Below are positions 44,800 to 53,670 of a stretch of DNA of 64,000 nucleotides, piece by piece (position 1 is the first letter of the stretch; each line of letters begins with the position of its first letter). A model generated the notes under the pieces. It worked only from the letters and a program-made list of their open reading frames with translations, searched no databases and had not been told where the DNA came from. The DNA is from Halomonas sp. M4R1S46 (GTDB taxonomy: Bacteria; Pseudomonadota; Gammaproteobacteria; Pseudomonadales; Halomonadaceae). Location: contig NZ_CP107008.1 in assembly GCF_025725685.1 (NCBI RefSeq), positions 868,001 to 932,000 of the forward strand. Reading direction: 5' to 3'. The position numbers and the translations under genes were made by a program.

Positions 44800-45867
44800 A
44801 TGTCCGATGATCGCAACAGGGTGGCGGTGCTCGGCGGCGGCAGCTTCGGCACCGCGCTTGCCAGCATCGCCGCCGACAACGGCTTCGCAGTACGCCAGTG
44901 GCTGCGCGACCCCGCGCTGGCGGCGCAGATCAACCGCGAACACCGCAACGGCCGTTACCTGCCGACCTACGCCATCAACCCCGCCGTCGAGGCCTCCACG
45001 GACCTCGGCGAGGTGCTCCCGGGCGCGGGCCTGGTGCTGGTGGCGATCCCCTCCGCGGCGTTCCGCGAGGTGGTGCGCCAGGCACGCCCCTGGCTCGACG
45101 CCGAGCAGATCCTGGTCAGCACCACCAAGGGCATCCAGGAGGAGGGCTTCAAGCTGATGAGCCAGATCCTCGAGGAGGAGACCGGCTTTCCCCACATTGG
45201 CGTGCTGTCCGGGCCCAATCTGGCCTCTGAGGTCGCCGAGCGTCAGCTCACCGCCACCGTGATCGCCAGCCACGATCCGCTGACCCGTACCCGAGTGCAG
45301 ACCGCGCTGGGCTGCGACTACTTCCGGGTCTATGCCAGCAACGACCGCTACGGCGTCGAGCTGGGCGGCGCGCTGAAGAACCTCTATGCCATCGCCGCCG
45401 GCATGGCTGCGTCGCTAGGCATGGGCGAGAACACCCGCAGCATGCTGATGACCCGGGCGCTCGCCGAGATGAGCCGCTTCGCCGTCTCCCAGGGCGCCAA
45501 TCCCATGACCTTCCTCGGCCTGGCGGGAGTGGGAGACCTGATCGTTACCTGTTCCTCGCAGCTCTCGCGCAACTACCGGGTCGGCTTCGCCCTGGGTGAG
45601 GGTCGTACCCTGGACGAGGCCGTCGAGGCGCTGGGCCAGGTGGCCGAGGGCGTCAACACCGTGCGCCTGGTGCGCGACAAGGCGCGCCAGGAGGGCGTCT
45701 ACATGCCGCTTGCCGAGGGGCTCTACCAGGTCCTCTTCGAGGGCGTGCCGGCCCGCCAGATGGCGCGACTGCTGATGCAGGGCGAGCAGAGCAGCGACGT
45801 GGAGTTCGTGCTCTCCCGGGAGGACGTCCAGCAGGATCACCGGGAAACGGGAGGCCCCGATGGCTGA
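44800..45867 (+). CDS. gpsA: Glycerol-3-phosphate dehydrogenase [NAD(P)+]
   Basis: 355 residues. The N-terminal VLGGGSFGTALASIAADNG binds the dinucleotide; LVSTTKGIQEE, LSGPNLASEVAE and ELGGALKNLYAIAAGM (catalytic Lys) are conserved. It makes sn-glycerol-3-phosphate for phospholipids in the cytosol. sixA overlaps its end by eight bases. Confidence 0.96.
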   Translation: MSDDRNRVAVLGGGSFGTALASIAADNGFAVRQWLRDPALAAQINREHRNGRYLPTYAINPAVEASTDLGEVLPGAGLVLVAIPSAAFREVVRQARPWLDAEQILVSTTKGIQEEGFKLMSQILEEETGFPHIGVLSGPNLASEVAERQLTATVIASHDPLTRTRVQTALGCDYFRVYASNDRYGVELGGALKNLYAIAAGMAASLGMGENTRSMLMTRALAEMSRFAVSQGANPMTFLGLAGVGDLIVTCSSQLSRNYRVGFALGEGRTLDEAVEALGQVAEGVNTVRLVRDKARQEGVYMPLAEGLYQVLFEGVPARQMARLLMQGEQSSDVEFVLSREDVQQDHRETGGPDG

Positions 45868-46342
45868 GCCACTGCTGATCATGCGCCACGGAGAGGCCGG
45901 AGCCGGCAGCCCCGACCCGGATCGCCGGCTCACCGAGCGCGGCGAGCGCGAGGCAGCCCGCATGGGCGCCTGGCTGGCGGCCCGTCATGACCTGGACCTG
46001 AGCCGGCTGCGCCTGCTCTCGAGTCCCTATCGGCGGGCGCGCCAGACCGCCGAGTGGGTGGCCGAGGCCCTGGGCGTCACGGTGGAGACGCTGCCGCTGA
46101 TCACCCCGGACGATCCGCCCCAGGCGGTCGTCGACTGGCTGCTCGGCCAGGCGGACGACCGGCCGCTGCTGCTGGTCAGCCATATGCCGCTGGTGGGCGC
46201 GCTGACCGGGCTGCTGGTGGATGGACGGGCCGACCGCGGCCTCGGCTTTCCCACCGCCGCCATCGCCGAGCTTGCCGCCGAGGTGCGGGCCGCCGGCTGC
46301 GCCCGGCTGATCCGCGTCACCACCCCCGCCGATATCACCTGA
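45860..46342 (+). CDS. sixA: Phosphohistidine phosphatase SixA
   Basis: 160 residues. LLIMRHGEAG at the N terminus supplies the catalytic histidine, and LLLVSHMPLVGALTG the second. SixA removes phosphate from histidine in phosphotransfer domains. It is translationally coupled to gpsA. Confidence 0.92.
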   Translation: MAEPLLIMRHGEAGAGSPDPDRRLTERGEREAARMGAWLAARHDLDLSRLRLLSSPYRRARQTAEWVAEALGVTVETLPLITPDDPPQAVVDWLLGQADDRPLLLVSHMPLVGALTGLLVDGRADRGLGFPTAAIAELAAEVRAAGCARLIRVTTPADIT

Positions 46343-46355
46343 TCGAGGAATCGCC

Positions 46356-46676
46356 GTGAGCTACATCGTCAATAACCGCATCCATGTGAACCCGGGCTAT
46401 GAGGACGAGTTCGAGGCTCGCTTCCGGGCGCGCGCCGGGGAGATCGACAAGCAGCCCGGCTTCGTCGCCATGCGGGTGCTGCGGCCCCAGGGCAACCAGG
46501 CGCCCTACGTGGTGGAGACGGAATGGGAAAGCCAGGGCGCCTTCCGCGCCTGGGTGGGCAGCGACGACTTCAAGCGTGCCCACGCCAATCCGCTGCCGGC
46601 GGAGGCCACCGCCGAGGGCGGCGGGCTCGAGCAGTTCGAGGTGGTCGAGGGGACCGTCGCCGGGGCGCCGCGCTAG
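46356..46676 (+). CDS. Antibiotic biosynthesis monooxygenase (ABM)-domain protein
   Basis: 106 residues from GTG 46356, 13 bases after sixA. A single ferredoxin-like ABM domain (YEDEFEARFRARAGEIDKQPGF, spanning residues 15-36, then VVETEWESQGAFRAWVGSD). Relatives act as heme-degrading or quinol monooxygenases, so the precise role is open. Confidence 0.85.
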   Translation: MSYIVNNRIHVNPGYEDEFEARFRARAGEIDKQPGFVAMRVLRPQGNQAPYVVETEWESQGAFRAWVGSDDFKRAHANPLPAEATAEGGGLEQFEVVEGTVAGAPR

Positions 46677-46744
46677 GTCTTCCCGACAAAATGTCACGAC
46701 CGCTTATGTGCAGCGCCCCTTGGGGCGCTGCTGTCGGCTATGGC

Positions 46745-47707
46745 CTACATCAGCCCCGCGACGCGCAGCACGAAGACCCCCAGGGTCACGGTGATGCTGG
46801 CCATCAGCGTGGTCAGGGCGATGATGTTGGCGGTGAGGGTCTCGTCGCCGCCCATGGCCTTGGCCATGACGAAGGCCGCCGCCGCCGTGGGGCTGGCGAA
46901 GAACAGGAACATCACGCCCAGTACCGGCCCCGTGAAGCCCGCCGCCAGGGCCAGCAGCGTCGCTAGCGAGGGCACGACCACCATCTTGGCCAGACTGGCG
47001 CTCAGGGCAGTGCGATAGCCCTGCTTGAGGGCGCGCGTGGAGAGGGTGGCGCCGATGCAGAGCAGCGCCAGGGGCAGGGTGAGCGAGGCGAAGTAGTCGC
47101 CGGTGGTGGTGAGCCAGGGCGGCAGTGACACTTCATACACGGCGAAGGGCGTGGCCACGACCACCGCCAGGATCAGCGGGTTGGTCAGGATGTGCCGGAA
47201 GATACTGCGCCAGTCGATGCCCTTCGACGCACCATCATCGCGGGGCTGGTAGGCCGCCAGTATGATCACCGAGAGCACGTTGTAGCTCAGGATCACCACA
47301 CCGAGCAGCAGGCCACCCAGCGACAATCCCGCATCGCCATACATGCCGGCGGCCAGGGCCAGGCCCACGATGCCGCAATTACCGCGAAACGCGCCCTGGA
47401 CATAGACACCGCGCAGCGGGCGTCGCACGCGCAGGATGGCCCAGCCCCAGGCCGCGGCGAAGCTCGCCAGGGTCGCCAGGGCGAAGAAGCCCAGCATCCA
47501 GGGATCGAGGGTCGATTCCAGGTCGGCGTCGGCCAGGGCGAAGAACAGCATGGTCGGCAGGGTGGCGCGAAAGACCAGCTTCGATGCCGTGTTGACGAAG
47601 GCCTGGTCGATCCAGCGCAGGCGCTTAAGGCCGATGCCGATGAAGACCATGGCGAATACCGGCAGGGTGATGTTCAGCGTCGAGAGGAAGATGTCGATCA
47701 ATGACAT
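46745..47707 (-). CDS. AEC-family transporter, copy 1
   Basis: 320 residues with about ten membrane helices and the Mem_trans fold (VFAMVFIGIGLKRLRWIDQA, FRGNCGIVGLALAAGMYGD). It is divergent from kdgD and shares its 229-base control region. It is clearly paralogous to the product of 56811-57752: both read WIDQAFVNTAS and QGAFRGNCGIVGLALS/A. By context it probably carries a sugar acid or pathway intermediate. Confidence 0.9.
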   Translation of the reverse strand: MSLIDIFLSTLNITLPVFAMVFIGIGLKRLRWIDQAFVNTASKLVFRATLPTMLFFALADADLESTLDPWMLGFFALATLASFAAAWGWAILRVRRPLRGVYVQGAFRGNCGIVGLALAAGMYGDAGLSLGGLLLGVVILSYNVLSVIILAAYQPRDDGASKGIDWRSIFRHILTNPLILAVVVATPFAVYEVSLPPWLTTTGDYFASLTLPLALLCIGATLSTRALKQGYRTALSASLAKMVVVPSLATLLALAAGFTGPVLGVMFLFFASPTAAAAFVMAKAMGGDETLTANIIALTTLMASITVTLGVFVLRVAGLM

Positions 47708-47862
47708 GAGTGCGTCCTGAGAGGCCGGCCGGACATCGCCATGACGCCGGCGGGCCGAACGGCATTCGGCGGGTCCGGTGATGGCATTGCCTCGGGGCAG
47801 TGCAACTTTAGTCTGAATCTACCATAGCGACTCTTGTCAGTCTGGTGATGAGCGGCTAGGTT

Positions 47863-47883
47863 GTCATTTGTATGATGTATGAC
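47863..47883. promoter_or_regulatory. Candidate operator between AEC copy 1 and kdgD
   Basis: A 21-base element begins GTCAT and ends ATGAC, with the core TATGATGTAT (47871-47880). Its core recurs at 57866-57876 and 58198-58206, always beside members of this gene cluster. Size and symmetry suit a FadR/GntR-type regulator. Confidence 0.6.
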
Positions 47884-47936
47884 ATGAGGGGCCGTAAGCT
47901 CCTCGCGTTGCCCTAGACGAACAAGAGGACGATCAG

Positions 47937-48854
47937 GTGAGCTTTACACGCGACGATGTCAAGAAGGCGATCAGTGACGGGCTGCTGTCCTTCCCGGTGA
48001 CCGATTTCGACGCTCAGGGGCGCTTCGATGCCGAGAGCTATCGCCAGCGGCTGGAGTGGTTCATCAGCCACGAGATCTCGGCGGTGTTCGTCGCCGGGGG
48101 GACCGGGGAGTTCTTCAACCTCTCCCAGGACGAGTTCCGCGAGATCGTGCGGCTGGCGGTCAAGACCGTCGACGGCAAGCTGCCGGTGATCGCCAGCGCG
48201 GGCCTCAGCGTGGCCGCCGGCAGTGCCTTCGCGCGTATCGCCGAGGAGGAGGGGGCCGATGGCATCCTGCTGATGCCGCCCTATCTGACCGAGTGTCCCC
48301 AGGACGGCCTGGTGGAGTATGCGCGCCGGATCTGCGATTCCACTTCCATCAGCGTCATCTACTACAACCGTGGCAATGGCATCCTGCAGCCGGCGGCGGT
48401 GCAGCGCCTGGCCGATGCCTGTCCCAACCTGATCGGTCTCAAGGACGGCAAGGGCGACATGCAGGCCCTGAACCGGATCATCAAGACCGTCGGCGACCGC
48501 CTGGCCTATGTGGGCGGCGTGCCCACCGCCGAGATCATCGCCGAGGCCTATCTCGCGATGGGGGTGAACACCTACTCCAGCGCGGTGTTCAACTTCGTGC
48601 CGGACATGGCGGTGACCTTCTACAAGGCCCTGCGTGGTGGCGATACCGACACCGTGCGCCGCATCACCCGCGAGTTCTTCCTGCCCTTCGTCGAGCTGCG
48701 CGACAACAAGGCCGGCTATGCGGTCAGCCTGATCAAGACCGGTACCGAGATCATTGGACGTCCCGCCGGCAGCGTTCGCGCGCCGCTCGAGATGCCCAGT
48801 GCCGATGAGCGGGCTCGACTGGAAGCCCTGGTCGGAACCGCCCAAGGCTTCTAA
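47937..48854 (+). CDS. kdgD: 5-dehydro-4-deoxyglucarate dehydratase
   Basis: 305 residues from GTG 47937, with AGAGGA upstream. A DapA-type TIM barrel: VFVAGGTGEFFNLSQDEF, the tyrosine region VIYYNRGNGIL, and the Schiff-base lysine in LIGLKDGKGD at about residue 169. It dehydrates and decarboxylates 5-dehydro-4-deoxy-D-glucarate to 2-oxoglutarate semialdehyde, the common product of the aldarate routes encoded downstream. Confidence 0.95.
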   Translation: MSFTRDDVKKAISDGLLSFPVTDFDAQGRFDAESYRQRLEWFISHEISAVFVAGGTGEFFNLSQDEFREIVRLAVKTVDGKLPVIASAGLSVAAGSAFARIAEEEGADGILLMPPYLTECPQDGLVEYARRICDSTSISVIYYNRGNGILQPAAVQRLADACPNLIGLKDGKGDMQALNRIIKTVGDRLAYVGGVPTAEIIAEAYLAMGVNTYSSAVFNFVPDMAVTFYKALRGGDTDTVRRITREFFLPFVELRDNKAGYAVSLIKTGTEIIGRPAGSVRAPLEMPSADERARLEALVGTAQGF

Positions 48855-48901
48855 GCCTGTCCTTCACCCATCCTCAACAACGACAGCGAAGAGGTGAACC
48901 C

Positions 48902-49951
48902 ATGAGCATGCCCAACGTTCCCAAGACCCTTGGAGCCTCCGTCCTGATGGCCGGCATGGCCTTCGGCAGCGCCGCCGCCATGGCCGCAGACGGCCCCCTG
49001 CGCGGCAACGTGCGCGTGGTGATCGGCTCGACGTCCACCGGGGGAGATACCTACCAGAACTCCAGCATCGTCGTCGACGCCCTGGCCGAAAAGCTCGACC
49101 TCAACATGAAGGTGGATGCCGTTGGCGCCAGCTCGGCTTTCCGTTTCCTGGATCGCGATCCGCGCGGCAATACCCTGATGATCTTCCACGATCAGTCCTA
49201 CCTCGGCTACCTGTACGGCGTCGAGGGGTATGACAATATCTTCGACAAGTACACCATCGGCCCGACCGTCGCCATCAACCCCGGCAACGCCTATCTGGTG
49301 CCCAAGGACTCTCCCTACGAGAACCTCGATCAGATCATCGCGGCGGTGGGTGAAGGTGAAGAGGTGCGCGTGGCGATCCAGCCGGGCGGTGTCTCCGAGA
49401 TCGGCTTCAGTGCCCTGAAGAATGCCGTCGCCATCGAACACCCGGGAATGGAAGACAACCTGGTGGCCGTCAACACCGGCTCCCAGGCGGACAAGAACCA
49501 GCAGCTCTTCGATGACCAGGCGGACCTGATCAACGGCACCGTGCAGGCCAACGAGCAGTATACCCGCCTGCCGGAGGACGACCAGAAGGCCATGCGCTTC
49601 GTGTGGCTGACCGCCCGCCAGAGCACCATCGCGCAGGCGCCGGAAGAGGGGCTGGGCCAGACCTCCCGCGAGCAGCTGCTGGAGTATGTGGAGCCCAAGG
49701 TGACCGTCACCATGGGCGACGAGAACTTCACCTTCGATAAGGAATTCTTCTTCCTCTACAACAAGGACATGGATCCGGCGATCGTTGACCAGATCGACGC
49801 AGCGCTGACCGAGATCTATGCCGAGGGCGAGATCCAGGAGGTTCAGAAGAACTCCTTCTTCATCCCCAACTTCAAGCCGTCCGACGAAGCGGCGGAGTAC
49901 CTGGAGAACAAGATGTCTGTCTACGAGGACATCATCGAGAATATCCAGTAA
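48902..49951 (+). CDS. tctC: Tripartite tricarboxylate transporter, substrate-binding protein (TctC family)
   Basis: 349 residues. A signal peptide of about 29 residues (ending AAAMAAD) targets it to the periplasm. The body has the TctC two-lobe fold (VVIGSTSTGGDTYQNSSIVVD-type start split over the first strand, IGPTVAINPGNAYLVPKDSPY). The pathway context suggests it binds an aldarate such as galactarate or glucarate. The tctBA membrane genes follow. Confidence 0.9.
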   Translation: MSMPNVPKTLGASVLMAGMAFGSAAAMAADGPLRGNVRVVIGSTSTGGDTYQNSSIVVDALAEKLDLNMKVDAVGASSAFRFLDRDPRGNTLMIFHDQSYLGYLYGVEGYDNIFDKYTIGPTVAINPGNAYLVPKDSPYENLDQIIAAVGEGEEVRVAIQPGGVSEIGFSALKNAVAIEHPGMEDNLVAVNTGSQADKNQQLFDDQADLINGTVQANEQYTRLPEDDQKAMRFVWLTARQSTIAQAPEEGLGQTSREQLLEYVEPKVTVTMGDENFTFDKEFFFLYNKDMDPAIVDQIDAALTEIYAEGEIQEVQKNSFFIPNFKPSDEAAEYLENKMSVYEDIIENIQ

Positions 49952-49960
49952 GAGGTGGTC

Positions 49961-49983
49961 GCCGGCGGGAAACTCCCGCCGGC
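49961..49983 (+). other. Stem-loop between tctC and tctB
   Basis: GCCGGCGGGA, loop AAC, TCCCGCCGGC: a 10-bp perfect stem nine bases after the tctC stop, with no T run. It likely protects the tctC part of the message so the binding protein is made in excess of the membrane subunits. Confidence 0.55.
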
Positions 49984-50054
49984 GTTATCCGCCGTTGTTC
50001 AACCCCTATAACGTCGAAAGGCTCGCTTGAACGAAAGCCTTCATCGGAGCCGCT

Positions 50055-50498
50055 ATGGAATCAGGACTGACATCCATGCTCAGTGTCTCGATTGATTTCG
50101 AGACCTCTCACTTGTTCTTTCCTCGCATTATTCATTGGCTGATGGGGGGGCTATTCGCACTGGTTCTGGTGTTTAGAGTGTTGCCCTTCTTCGCCGCCGT
50201 CAGCCGAGGGGAAAGGACGCTGCCGATCCTGGGCGAGTCCATGGACAAATTCCGTTTCTTCGGCTCCCTGGCGTTGATCGCCGTCTACTTCTACCTGATG
50301 GCGGTGGTCGGCAACTTCTTTCCCTACACGGGCTACGGCTTCCTGTTCGTTTCGATCGCCTTCGTGTTCCTGATGTCGCTGATGTACATGCACACCAGGA
50401 CCAAGCGTAAGGTCGTGACTGCCGCCATCAATGCCATCGTGGCGCCGAGCCTGGCGTGGTTCATCCTCGCCAAGCTGTTCCAAATCACCCTGCCGTAG
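50055..50498 (+). CDS. tctB: Tripartite tricarboxylate transporter, small membrane subunit (TctB family)
   Basis: 147 residues with four hydrophobic segments, as expected for TctB. It lies between the binding protein and the large permease gene and begins about 100 bases after tctC. Sequence similarity within TctB proteins is low, so the call leans on topology and position. Confidence 0.88.
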   Translation: MESGLTSMLSVSIDFETSHLFFPRIIHWLMGGLFALVLVFRVLPFFAAVSRGERTLPILGESMDKFRFFGSLALIAVYFYLMAVVGNFFPYTGYGFLFVSIAFVFLMSLMYMHTRTKRKVVTAAINAIVAPSLAWFILAKLFQITLP

Positions 50499-50512
50499 CG
50501 GAGTCGTTCCCG

Positions 50513-52024
50513 ATGCTGGATATACTGTCGTTACTCGATATCACCTTCTTCCTGCTGGCGGCCCTGGGTGCCCTGATCGGCATCATCTTCGGGGCGATCC
50601 CCGGGATGACCGCAACCATGGCCGTGGCGGTGTGTCTGCCGCTCACCTACGCCCTGGGACTCCACCATGGTCTGGCGCTCCTGCTGGGGCTCTACGTGGG
50701 GGGGATCTCCGGTGGCATGGTGCCGGCCGTGCTGCTCAACATTCCCGGCACACCATCCTCGATCACCACCACCTTCGACGGCTACCCCATGGCCCAGCGG
50801 GGCGAGGGCGAGCGCGCCCTGCGCGTCAGCGTGGTGGCTTCCGTGGTCGGAGGTCTGGTCAGTGCTGCCATTCTCTTTCTCTTTGCGCCGCTGCTGGCCG
50901 AGTTCTCGATCAAGTTCTCCTATGTGGAGAAGTTCCTGATCATCCTGCTGGCGCTGACCGTCATCGCCTCCATGTCGCGTAACATGCTGGTGGGTATCTT
51001 CAGCGGCGTGATCGGCATCTGGCTGAGCCTGATCGGCACCTACAGCATCTCGGACGGTGGCAACGGCAAGACGCGACTGATGTTCGATTTCCTCGAGCCG
51101 TACCTGTTCGAGGGCTTCTCCCTGCTGCCGGTGCTGATCGGCATCTTCGGCATCGCCACCATCCTGCTGGAGGCCGAAGACGGCGTGAAGAGCGGCCTGT
51201 CCGGCAAGACGATCAAGATCGGCAAGGGCGGCGGCTTCTCCTTCGGCATCTTCAAGGGACGGCTGACCAACCTGGTGCGTTCCTCCTTCATCGGCACCTT
51301 CGTCGGCATGCTGCCGGGGGTCGGGGGGAGTGCGGCCTCGGTGCTGGCCTACACCCAGGAGAAGAACCTGTCTCGGGACTCCAGCGAGATGGGCAAGGGC
51401 GCGCCCCAGGGGCTGATCGCGTCCGAGTCGGCCAACAATGCGCTGACCGGTGGCGCGCTGATCCCGCTGCTGTCGCTCGGCATCCCGGGGGACTCCACCA
51501 CCGCGGTGCTGATCGGTGCCTTCACGCTGCAGGGCATCCAGGTCGGTCCCCTGTTCATCCCGGAGAATGCCGACACCTGGTACGTGATGATGACCGCCCT
51601 GGTGTTTGCCAATGTCGTGATGTTCTTCCTGATGTTCTATGCCATCAAGCACATCGCCAAGGTGGTGCTGGTGCCCAAGTACATCCTCTACCCGATCATC
51701 GTGATGATGTGTGTGGTCGGCGCCTATGCCATCAACTACGGCATCATGTTCGACGTCTGGACCCTGCTGATCTTCGGCGTGCTGGGCTATCTGATCCAGA
51801 AGGTCGGCCTCGAGGTGGCGCCGCTGATCATCGGCTTCATCCTCGGCGGCCAGGCGGAGGTGTATTTCGTCAAGAGCCTGGAGTCCTTCGGCACCTACTC
51901 GATCTTCTTCACCAAGAGCCCCATCGCCGTGGTGCTCTGGCTGTTGATCGCCGCCTCGGTGGCCTTCTCCGCGGTCATGGGGCTGAAGAGCCATGCCAAG
52001 CGTCGCCTGGAGACCTCCTCATGA
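50513..52024 (+). CDS. tctA: Tripartite tricarboxylate transporter, large permease subunit (TctA family)
   Basis: 503 residues from ATG 50513, 14 bases after tctB. About twelve helices with the TctA motifs IIFGAIPGMTATMAVAVCLP, LYVGGISGGMVPAVLLNIPG and GVGGSAASVLAYTQEK. It forms the sodium- or proton-coupled importer with TctB and TctC. Confidence 0.95.
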   Translation: MLDILSLLDITFFLLAALGALIGIIFGAIPGMTATMAVAVCLPLTYALGLHHGLALLLGLYVGGISGGMVPAVLLNIPGTPSSITTTFDGYPMAQRGEGERALRVSVVASVVGGLVSAAILFLFAPLLAEFSIKFSYVEKFLIILLALTVIASMSRNMLVGIFSGVIGIWLSLIGTYSISDGGNGKTRLMFDFLEPYLFEGFSLLPVLIGIFGIATILLEAEDGVKSGLSGKTIKIGKGGGFSFGIFKGRLTNLVRSSFIGTFVGMLPGVGGSAASVLAYTQEKNLSRDSSEMGKGAPQGLIASESANNALTGGALIPLLSLGIPGDSTTAVLIGAFTLQGIQVGPLFIPENADTWYVMMTALVFANVVMFFLMFYAIKHIAKVVLVPKYILYPIIVMMCVVGAYAINYGIMFDVWTLLIFGVLGYLIQKVGLEVAPLIIGFILGGQAEVYFVKSLESFGTYSIFFTKSPIAVVLWLLIAASVAFSAVMGLKSHAKRRLETSS

Positions 52025-52058
52025 GCTCCCTTAATCCGCACAACCGCGAGGCCCGATC

Positions 52059-53627
52059 ATGACGCAATCGCAGCCGGCCCCTCGGGTGATCCGCATCCAC
52101 CCCCGGGACAACGTCGCCGTCGTCGTCGGCCAGGGAGGCCTGGCCGTCGGTGAGCGCCTCGATGACGGGATCGTGCTCCAGGCGAGCATTCCCCAGGGGC
52201 ACAAGGTGGCGCTGGTAGCGCTGGCGGAAGGCGATGAGGTGATCCGCTATGGCGAGGTCATCGGCACGGCCGCCACGCCCATCCCCCGGGGCGGCCATGT
52301 GAACGAGACCAATCTGCACATGCCGACCCCGCCGGCCCTGGAGGACCTGCCGCTGGCGACGCGCCCGGCGCCGCCGGCGGAGCCGCTGGAGGGCTACACC
52401 TTCGAGGGCTTCCGCAATGCCGACGGCAGCGTCGGCACCAAGAACGTGCTCGGCATCACCACCAGCGTGCAGTGCGTGGCCGGTACCGTGGATCACGTAG
52501 TGCAGCGCATCAAGCGCGAGCTGCTGCCGCGCTTCCCCAATGTCGATGACGTGGTGGGGCTCAACCACAGCTACGGCTGTGGCGTGGCCATCAATGCGCC
52601 GGCCGCGGTGGTGCCGATTCGCACCCTCAAGCACCTGGCCCTGAACCCCAACTTCGGCAACGAGGTGATGGTCATCGGGCTCGGCTGCGAGAAGCTGCAG
52701 CCCTCGACCCTGGTCGAGGATCAGCCGGTGAGGATCTACGAGAACACCGAGGCCGCCGACCCCGAGGCCAACGTGCTGAGCCTGCAGGACGAGTCCTTCG
52801 CGGGCTTCGGCGAGATGGTCGAGGGCATCATGGCCATGGCCGAGCGCCATCTGGAGCGCCTCGATCGCCGTCGCCGCGAGACCTGCCCGGTGTCCGACCT
52901 GGCGGTGGGTATGCAGTGCGGCGGCAGCGATGCCTTCTCCGGGCTGACCGCCAATCCGGCGGTGGGCTTCGCCACCGACCTGATCGTGCGCGCCGGGGGC
53001 AGCGTGATGTTCTCCGAGGTCACCGAGGTGCGCGATGCCATCCATCTGCTGACGCCGCGCGCCGTGGACCCTGAGGTCGGCCAGGCGCTGATCGACCAGA
53101 TGGCCTGGTACGACGACTACCTGTCCCAGGGCCAGGCGGACCGCAGCGCGAACACCTCGCCCGGCAACAAGCAAGGCGGGCTCTCCAACATCGTCGAGAA
53201 GGCGCTGGGGTCGGTGATCAAGTCCGGCAACTCGCCGATCGTCGATGTCATCGGCCCGGGGGAGCGACTGCGCAAGCGTGGCTTGACCTTCGCCGCGACC
53301 CCGGCCAGCGACTTCATCTGCGGCACCCTCCAGGCCGCCGCGGGCATGAACCTGCAGGTCTTCACCACCGGGCGCGGCACCCCCTACAACCTGCCGATGA
53401 CCCCGGTGATCAAGGTCTCGAGCAACTCCGCTCTGGGACGGCGCTGGCACGACCTGATCGACCTCGACGCCGGGCGCATCGCTACCGGCGAGGCGTCCAT
53501 CGAGGAGCTGGGCTGGGAGCTGTTCCGGCTGATCCTCGATGTGGCCAGCGGCCGTCGCCGCGTCGCCGCCGACCGGCTGGGCCTGCACAACGATCTGGTG
53601 CTGTTCAACCCCGCGCCGGTGACCTGA
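52059..53627 (+). CDS. garD: Galactarate dehydratase
   Basis: 522 residues, the size of E. coli GarD. The N-terminal SAF domain (IRIHPRDNVAVVV, VNETNLHMP) precedes the UxaA/GarD body (GFRNADGSVGTKNVLGITTS, LNHSYGCGVAINAPAA, GLGCEKLQP, MQCGGSDAFSGLTANPA). It dehydrates D-galactarate to 5-dehydro-4-deoxyglucarate. Altronate dehydratases share the fold, but the neighbours favour galactarate. Confidence 0.93.
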   Translation: MTQSQPAPRVIRIHPRDNVAVVVGQGGLAVGERLDDGIVLQASIPQGHKVALVALAEGDEVIRYGEVIGTAATPIPRGGHVNETNLHMPTPPALEDLPLATRPAPPAEPLEGYTFEGFRNADGSVGTKNVLGITTSVQCVAGTVDHVVQRIKRELLPRFPNVDDVVGLNHSYGCGVAINAPAAVVPIRTLKHLALNPNFGNEVMVIGLGCEKLQPSTLVEDQPVRIYENTEAADPEANVLSLQDESFAGFGEMVEGIMAMAERHLERLDRRRRETCPVSDLAVGMQCGGSDAFSGLTANPAVGFATDLIVRAGGSVMFSEVTEVRDAIHLLTPRAVDPEVGQALIDQMAWYDDYLSQGQADRSANTSPGNKQGGLSNIVEKALGSVIKSGNSPIVDVIGPGERLRKRGLTFAATPASDFICGTLQAAAGMNLQVFTTGRGTPYNLPMTPVIKVSSNSALGRRWHDLIDLDAGRIATGEASIEELGWELFRLILDVASGRRRVAADRLGLHNDLVLFNPAPVT

Positions 53628-53670
53628 ACGCCCTTCGATTGTTCTTTCGACCGTTACAAGAGGCAATGCC